This document shows, in pieces, positions 7,101 to 13,100 of a DNA stretch of 15,728 nt. The stretch's first letter is position 1, and each line of letters opens with the position of its first letter. Where the stretch lies: positions 773,889 to 789,616 of the forward strand of contig JAESIW010000208.1 in NCBI GenBank assembly GCA_016802295.1, in the 5' to 3' direction. Both the position numbers and the translations under genes were made by a program. Source of the stretch: Brachionus rotundiformis. Taxonomy: Eukaryota > Rotifera > Eurotatoria > Ploima > Brachionidae. The notes beneath the pieces were generated by a model. It did not search any database, was not told the origin of the DNA, and worked only from the letters and a program-made list of their open reading frames with translations.

Positions 7101-10100
7101 TGACCAGGTCTCGCTCGTTCTCCAATAATTTGGATATTTTTTTGGTCAACTTTGACTTGTCTTCTTGGATTCTTTCAATCAGTTCGTGCAGGTTTTTTAT
7201 CTCCTGGTTCTTTTCGTTTATTTGGCTCTTTAGCGCGAACATTTCGTTGCTCATCGACCTCTTTTCCTGCAAATTAACAACTTTAATTACTCTGTTAATA
7301 TGTCCTTATTTAAAATATGAGCCACTACAAAGAATTTTTTTCTTATAAATTAACAGACTGTAATTTAATTAAATTAGTTTATTTAAAAGATAATTTAGGA
7401 AAGGGCAATTTGCAGGGCAGCTCCGAGCAGCATTGCCTTCTTTTCAGCCCTCTTGTAAGCAATTTTAATTTTACAATATTTAGATTAATTTAAAAAAATA
7501 AAGAAAAAAGTTTTTATTTTGAATCTTTATTGTTATTTGTTTTTTGTTTATCTGTACCGAGCTAAGGCTCAATTGATATGCTTTAAATGATAATGACACT
7601 TTTCACTCAGCTTGAAATATTGAAGTCTATTACTTTTAGTCTTATCTTTTTAAAAAATTAATTATCTGACATCTAATTTCATTTGTAACGCTTTTATAGA
7701 GATTTAAAGTACCGTATTTACTCGCGTAATATACATGGGATATTAAGCAGGACATGTCTTTAAAGCCTTTGGGTAATTATAGGAAATTATTGCTTTTTTA
7801 AAACTTTTAAAACTTTAATAACCCTCGAACATTAGATGAAACGAATATTTTTTTATTTATCATTTGATTATTGTAAAATTGTATTCTTATATTATTTAAT
7901 TGATATTTGAAAATTTTTTATTCATAAAAAGTCTTTCTATTTAAAACAAAATAAAAAAACGATATTTCAAATCACGAAAATATTTAAAGACAAGATAAAA
8001 CAGCACAATAAAAACGATATTAATCATTATCAGAATCACTTTCTGTGTTCGAATTAAGGTCTGAATCAGAATCCGAGGAGTCAATATATATGGGACTAAA
8101 GAAATAAAATCCTTTTATAAGAGATTAATTTAAAAAGATTAACTAAATCAAAATGACTGAGCTTCAACTACGCCTGAACATAAAGTTCAATGTTATTCAA
8201 AATTTCAGAGTAAAACTGCCTTGTTTAACTTAATGTTTCATATAATGTACAGGGGTTATTATTGCAAAAATTGCTTAGTTTCATATAATTTCCTACAGAC
8301 ATTAGATCATGTCTCCTTTAAGTTCCCAGTGGGATATTACCCGAGAAAATACGGTAGTAGCAGTGTGTATGGTCTTTTATGTTGTTGTTTATTACACTCC
8401 TAATGTTGACTAACTTTGCATCTAATCTTCGCGCAACGAAAAAATTAGATGAAATGAGAGTCATGAGCATAAGCATCTAGTTAGAGACTCCTATCGCAGT
8501 CAATGGCAGAAAATTGAGTGCGAAGGGTAAACTTAAGAGCAAAATTTATGAAAAGGCCCAAAACTCGTTCTGCGAAATATACAGTCGAAGCTGTTAATGC
8601 GAAACTCCTTTCTTTAATCCAAAAATTTTTTTAGATCCCTAATCTCTCAATAAAGCATGAATAAATTTTAGATGATGCAATTGAAGCTCTTTTATCCGTA
8701 AAATTTTGTCCATAGTATTTTATTTTTGGTCCTGAACTTTACAGATAAAAGAGCTTCGATTTCATCACCTAAATCTGGTCTCTGCAAAAGCTATGCAGTT
8801 TTTTATGATTTTTAATTAAATGTAGTTTCTAAGCAGAATAAATTTCTAAGAGACTAACTTTGCCGGTGCCTCTGAATCTGATAGAAAAAGTTTCAATAGC
8901 CTTAATGACAGGAAAGCAAGTTTTTACCACATAACAGATTTTAATAAACTTGAGAAACTGTTCTATAGCCCTCTCAGCTCCTTCAAATTTTTTTAAAAAC
9001 AATTATAAAACTATTCAGAGATTATTTTTTTTCTCAAATCAATCTTTCAGTTCTGTTCGATTATAGGAGACATAGGAAACTTCTCACAAAAATCCATTTA
9101 GTAAAATTAAAATTAATAATTAAAACAGCAATAAAAACTGTAACAAATAGGACATTTTTTTAACAAAATTGAAAAAAATAAGATCTCTCTTATATTCTAA
9201 TCAATTCAAATCCTTAAACCAAGGATGCGCCCCGGTACCCAAATTAACAAAAATAGAAAACAGTCTCAGAATAAAAATTAGCTACAAGGAAATCAAAAAC
9301 TCAGAAAGAAGCTCAAGGGTGTAGTGGTAGCATCCCAAACTGAAAAAGTTCTTTAAGGCATCTCCAATACCAATTTATAATTAAATATTAGTAAAATAAT
9401 TTGACTTAAAGAATTGACATTCTTAATTAAATGTAATTTATGAAAATTAAATCTAATAAAAGAGTTAAGTTCTTTCATTTCTTATCTTTAATATTTAAGT
9501 ATCAGTTAGAAAATTTTTATCATGATCTTACAGTTACCAGTCTTGCAATACCTAGACCAATTTTTTTATGCTTTAATAAACTTTAAAATTTATATTTAAA
9601 AAATTACATTGATTTCTTAAATTAGGCTTATATTTTAATAAATCCCTTTGAATATATTTAAAATTAATACTTTATTTTAAAAATAAAAAGCTCTAGCTAA
9701 TTCTTAATTATAATTTCGTGTTCAAAAGAATTAGCTTTGGTTTGGTATTAATTGTATTTAAATAGGCTTATGATCGATATTTGTAAGTGACACTTGAATA
9801 AATTATAGCCCCAAAAAAATCAAATTTTAATTTACTATTTATTATTTTATGATAGTAACTAAGAACTTTTTAGTTTAGGTGTTTATTTTTGTATTTTTAG
9901 CCTTGCGCAATTGTTGTGTTATTTTTAATCTACTTTATTTATTTTTTTGTTTAAAAAAAAATAATATTAAAAAGTTATAAATTAATCTGTAAATAAAAGC
10001 TTAAAAAACGGGCTCAATATTTTACCAAAATTTTCAAAGAATTAAATGACACTTACATTTTCCAGATGGTGAACAGCATTGTCCAAATTGTTCAATTCTT

Positions 10101-13100
10101 CGCGTGATTTTTCCATCTCATACTTAAAAAAAATTACAATTATTAATTTTAAAAATATAATATAAACATATATTTTATCTATTTTATTTAATATTGAAAA
10201 TTTAATAAAAAAATAATTTTTATAAAAATTTTAACTCTAAACCTAATTAAAATTATCAGATGTCAGATTTTTTTAAGCCTGTAATTGTCTATTTATGACT
10301 TAAGGTCAGCTATTGATAAAATTAAGTAGGCCGCAGAGGGTCCTTTTCTAAACGGTTGCCATGGCAACCTGATTCTTTAAAAAACGAGATATTTTGGTAA
10401 TTACCTGACACTGATTGAGCTCCCGATCATTTCTCTTGGTATCGTTCCTGAGCAGCTCTTGCAGCTGATGCTCTAACTCGTGGTTCTTTTCCTGCAAGAA
10501 CTCGATCTAAAAAGTCCGATTAGGTGACAATTAGGAGTTAATTTGGCAAAACTCACCTGCATATTCTGATGTGCCAAGAGTCTTTCATTATTTTTCAAGT
10601 TAGCCTCCATGGACACGGCTTCAAAGGAACGTCCACCATCTAATACACGATTAAGACGCTCAATTTCCCTCTCACGGTTCTCAATCTACACAAAAATTTA
10701 AATTTCCTTGCACAACAAAAACAGACAACCTACACATCGACTGCTGGGAGATTTTTTGGCAACAGGTGCCTTTTTGGTCACAGAGGGCTTAGAACTAGCA
10801 GTCCGCGGTTTCGCAGGACTGGACCTTACCGGGCTCAATGACTTGTTAAAATTTGGATTACTGGTATCCAAAGGTGCCAATGAGCGGTGTGTCCTAAGCG
10901 AATAATTCTTCAAACGAAACGAATTCGACATCGAACAAGCTAATTTTCTACTTTTTTTTTTAAATTATGTATTTAAGGATTTAATAGTAAAAATAAAATT
11001 TCTAGTTCTCTTAGGCCTGAGAATCGATTGGTCGTTCTTATTCGCCTAGCAACCAGAATCAAAATATATTTTAGTTAATTAGATTCAAAATTTGTAGATT
11101 TAAAATAAAAATTAGAAAATATTTAATTTTTGATTGTTGACTGATCGTGAGTGGTGCCTTAACGATCCAAATAAGAGGACCAGAGTAGGGCAAATAGCCG
11201 CAAGAGGTTGGCAATTTAGAGAAAACATGGAGCAATCATTCAAAACCTTACAAACGATATGTGTTTCTTTAAAGCTATTGCTCAATGATTGTTTTAGTGA
11301 ACAAATATGTTTCTATAGGAGCTTGAGTGAGGCTAATTGGCGATCTGAGAGCAGTTTTCCGTTCTTAAGCCTTGACAATTGAATAAACCTTATTTCTAAG
11401 AGGTCTTATTAAGGTTTATTATTTTAAACCGGAGAAAATTATAAAAAACTTTTGTTAGAAGTAATTGATATGGTTTCTGATTTGGAACATTTAATTAAGT
11501 GCTAAAAATACTTTATTTGCCTAGCATAGAACCTTTATATATTTTTTCTTATGATGTTGATATGAGTTGATTTGTAGTCACCTACTTAAGGATCAAATAG
11601 CAAACAATCAAAAAAATTATCTTTAATTTTTATAAAAAAGTAAATATTTATGCAAAGGGAATTGGTTCATTTACTTTAAAAAAGGGAAAACTTATGGCTA
11701 TAAGAGTTTACAAATCGAGTTTTTAACTTATCAGGACAAATGAAATTAATTTTTATTTTTAATTACTTTTTAATATTTGACAATTTTGATTGTAACAATA
11801 AAAAAAGTATTTAAAATCAGAATTTACCAATTTAAAGGCACAAAGAATATAAAAATATACTGCCAAATTCGCAAATATTTAAATCTTTGGTTATTAAGTC
11901 TAGAAACAGAAATTAGAAAAAAAGATTAATCCCAGGTATCACTAAAAAAACTTGACTTAAAATTTTTTTAATTTGCACAAGATAAACGTAAATACATTTT
12001 AAAGCTTCATCGAAGGTGAATTTTTACTTTTAATTTACATAAAAAATAGTATTTTTTTCAAATCTTATGTGGGATTTGTTAAATTTTTTTAACTGCAAAG
12101 AGAAAAATGGTTAGATAAAAATTTAATAATTGATTAATAATAATATTAGCTCGTTTAATTATTAATTTATTTTAAAAAAATTTTGGTTTTTTTCTAGACA
12201 ATAAATATACACAATGGTAACATAGGTAAAAATTTAAACGATTGATTTAGAGCTAAATCCAAAAGTATAAATAACAGAAAAGAAACCCTTTTTCATGTTT
12301 TTAAAACCATTTTTAACCATAAGACTTTAGCAGCTTTAAAAAACTAAGTTCAGCATCAAATGGTTAAAATATGGTTCTACAATTAAAACACTTTGAGATT
12401 TTTTAAAGAATTACTATATGAAATGTGCCAGTTTTTCATCTAAGACCAAATTTCTTAATAAAAATCAAAATTCTTTGGTGAATTTAAATTGTAAATATTT
12501 CCACTAGAGCCCTTTTAAAAAATAAGAATAATTTTTGAACACGGTTATCTGTAATTTTGGTCAAAAAATTCAATTAAGCTTTTAATTTACAATAAACACT
12601 TAATTTTCAGTGGCATGTGTGAGCCGATTTAAGTTGGGCTACACAAGAGTACATTCAAGCTACGCCAAGTTCATTAGACGCCACTTGGAATATTGTTATC
12701 TAAGTTTACCAAGTCAAATGAGAAAAGACAATGTAAAATTTCATTCAAGATACAGAAAATTTTACAACTTTGGTTCTAGGTGTCAAAAACTTATTCTGGA
12801 AATGAATCAAGCTTCACCTGCTGCGGAAGTCTGCAAAATCTTTTAAATAGGATGTGTAATTGTGCAGAATTATCACAAATTTTGCACACTCTCGAAGCAG
12901 ATAAAACTTTTGTTGATTTACAGAAAATTTCTTTGGCATTTAGAACCAAAGTTGTTAAATTTTTTCTATTTTTGTATTGGAAGTTTTGTCTGAAATGGTA
13001 TCTAAGCTGAAAAGCATTACTTAGCATGAAAGATAAATGTCTCTGGGCATTAAAACAAATAAACATATAAAAAAATATAATAGCTGAACAGCAAAAACAA

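Larger units (their letters stand above)
7267..10056 (-). other. CEP135 intron 4 (2790 bp), rich in repeats
   Basis: The donor is AAT|GTAAGT at 10057/10056 and the acceptor TTTGCAG at 7267. The intron contains a pogo-like element (7712-8354), a hairpin with coding-like arms (8667-8773), a dispersed repeat copy (9009-9217) and scattered decayed coding-like stretches, for example minus-strand FEGAERAIEQFLKFIK near 8987-8940, none identifiable. A 55-bp GC-rich patch at 7405-7460 and a tRNA-like word at 9321-9346 have no clear meaning. Human CEP135 has about 35 more residues at this junction, but I found no convincing missing exon. Confidence 0.8.

Noticed and set aside
8221..8403. 60-codon + strand frame
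   Set aside because: Runs across the right terminal repeat of the pogo-like element and out of it; no ATG context or family.
9321..9346. tRNA-like word GTGTAGTGGTAGCATCC
   Set aside because: Resembles a tRNA D-arm/box A, but no box B, anticodon arm or acceptor stem follows, so it is not a tRNA gene. It is kept only as a hint about the dispersed repeat.
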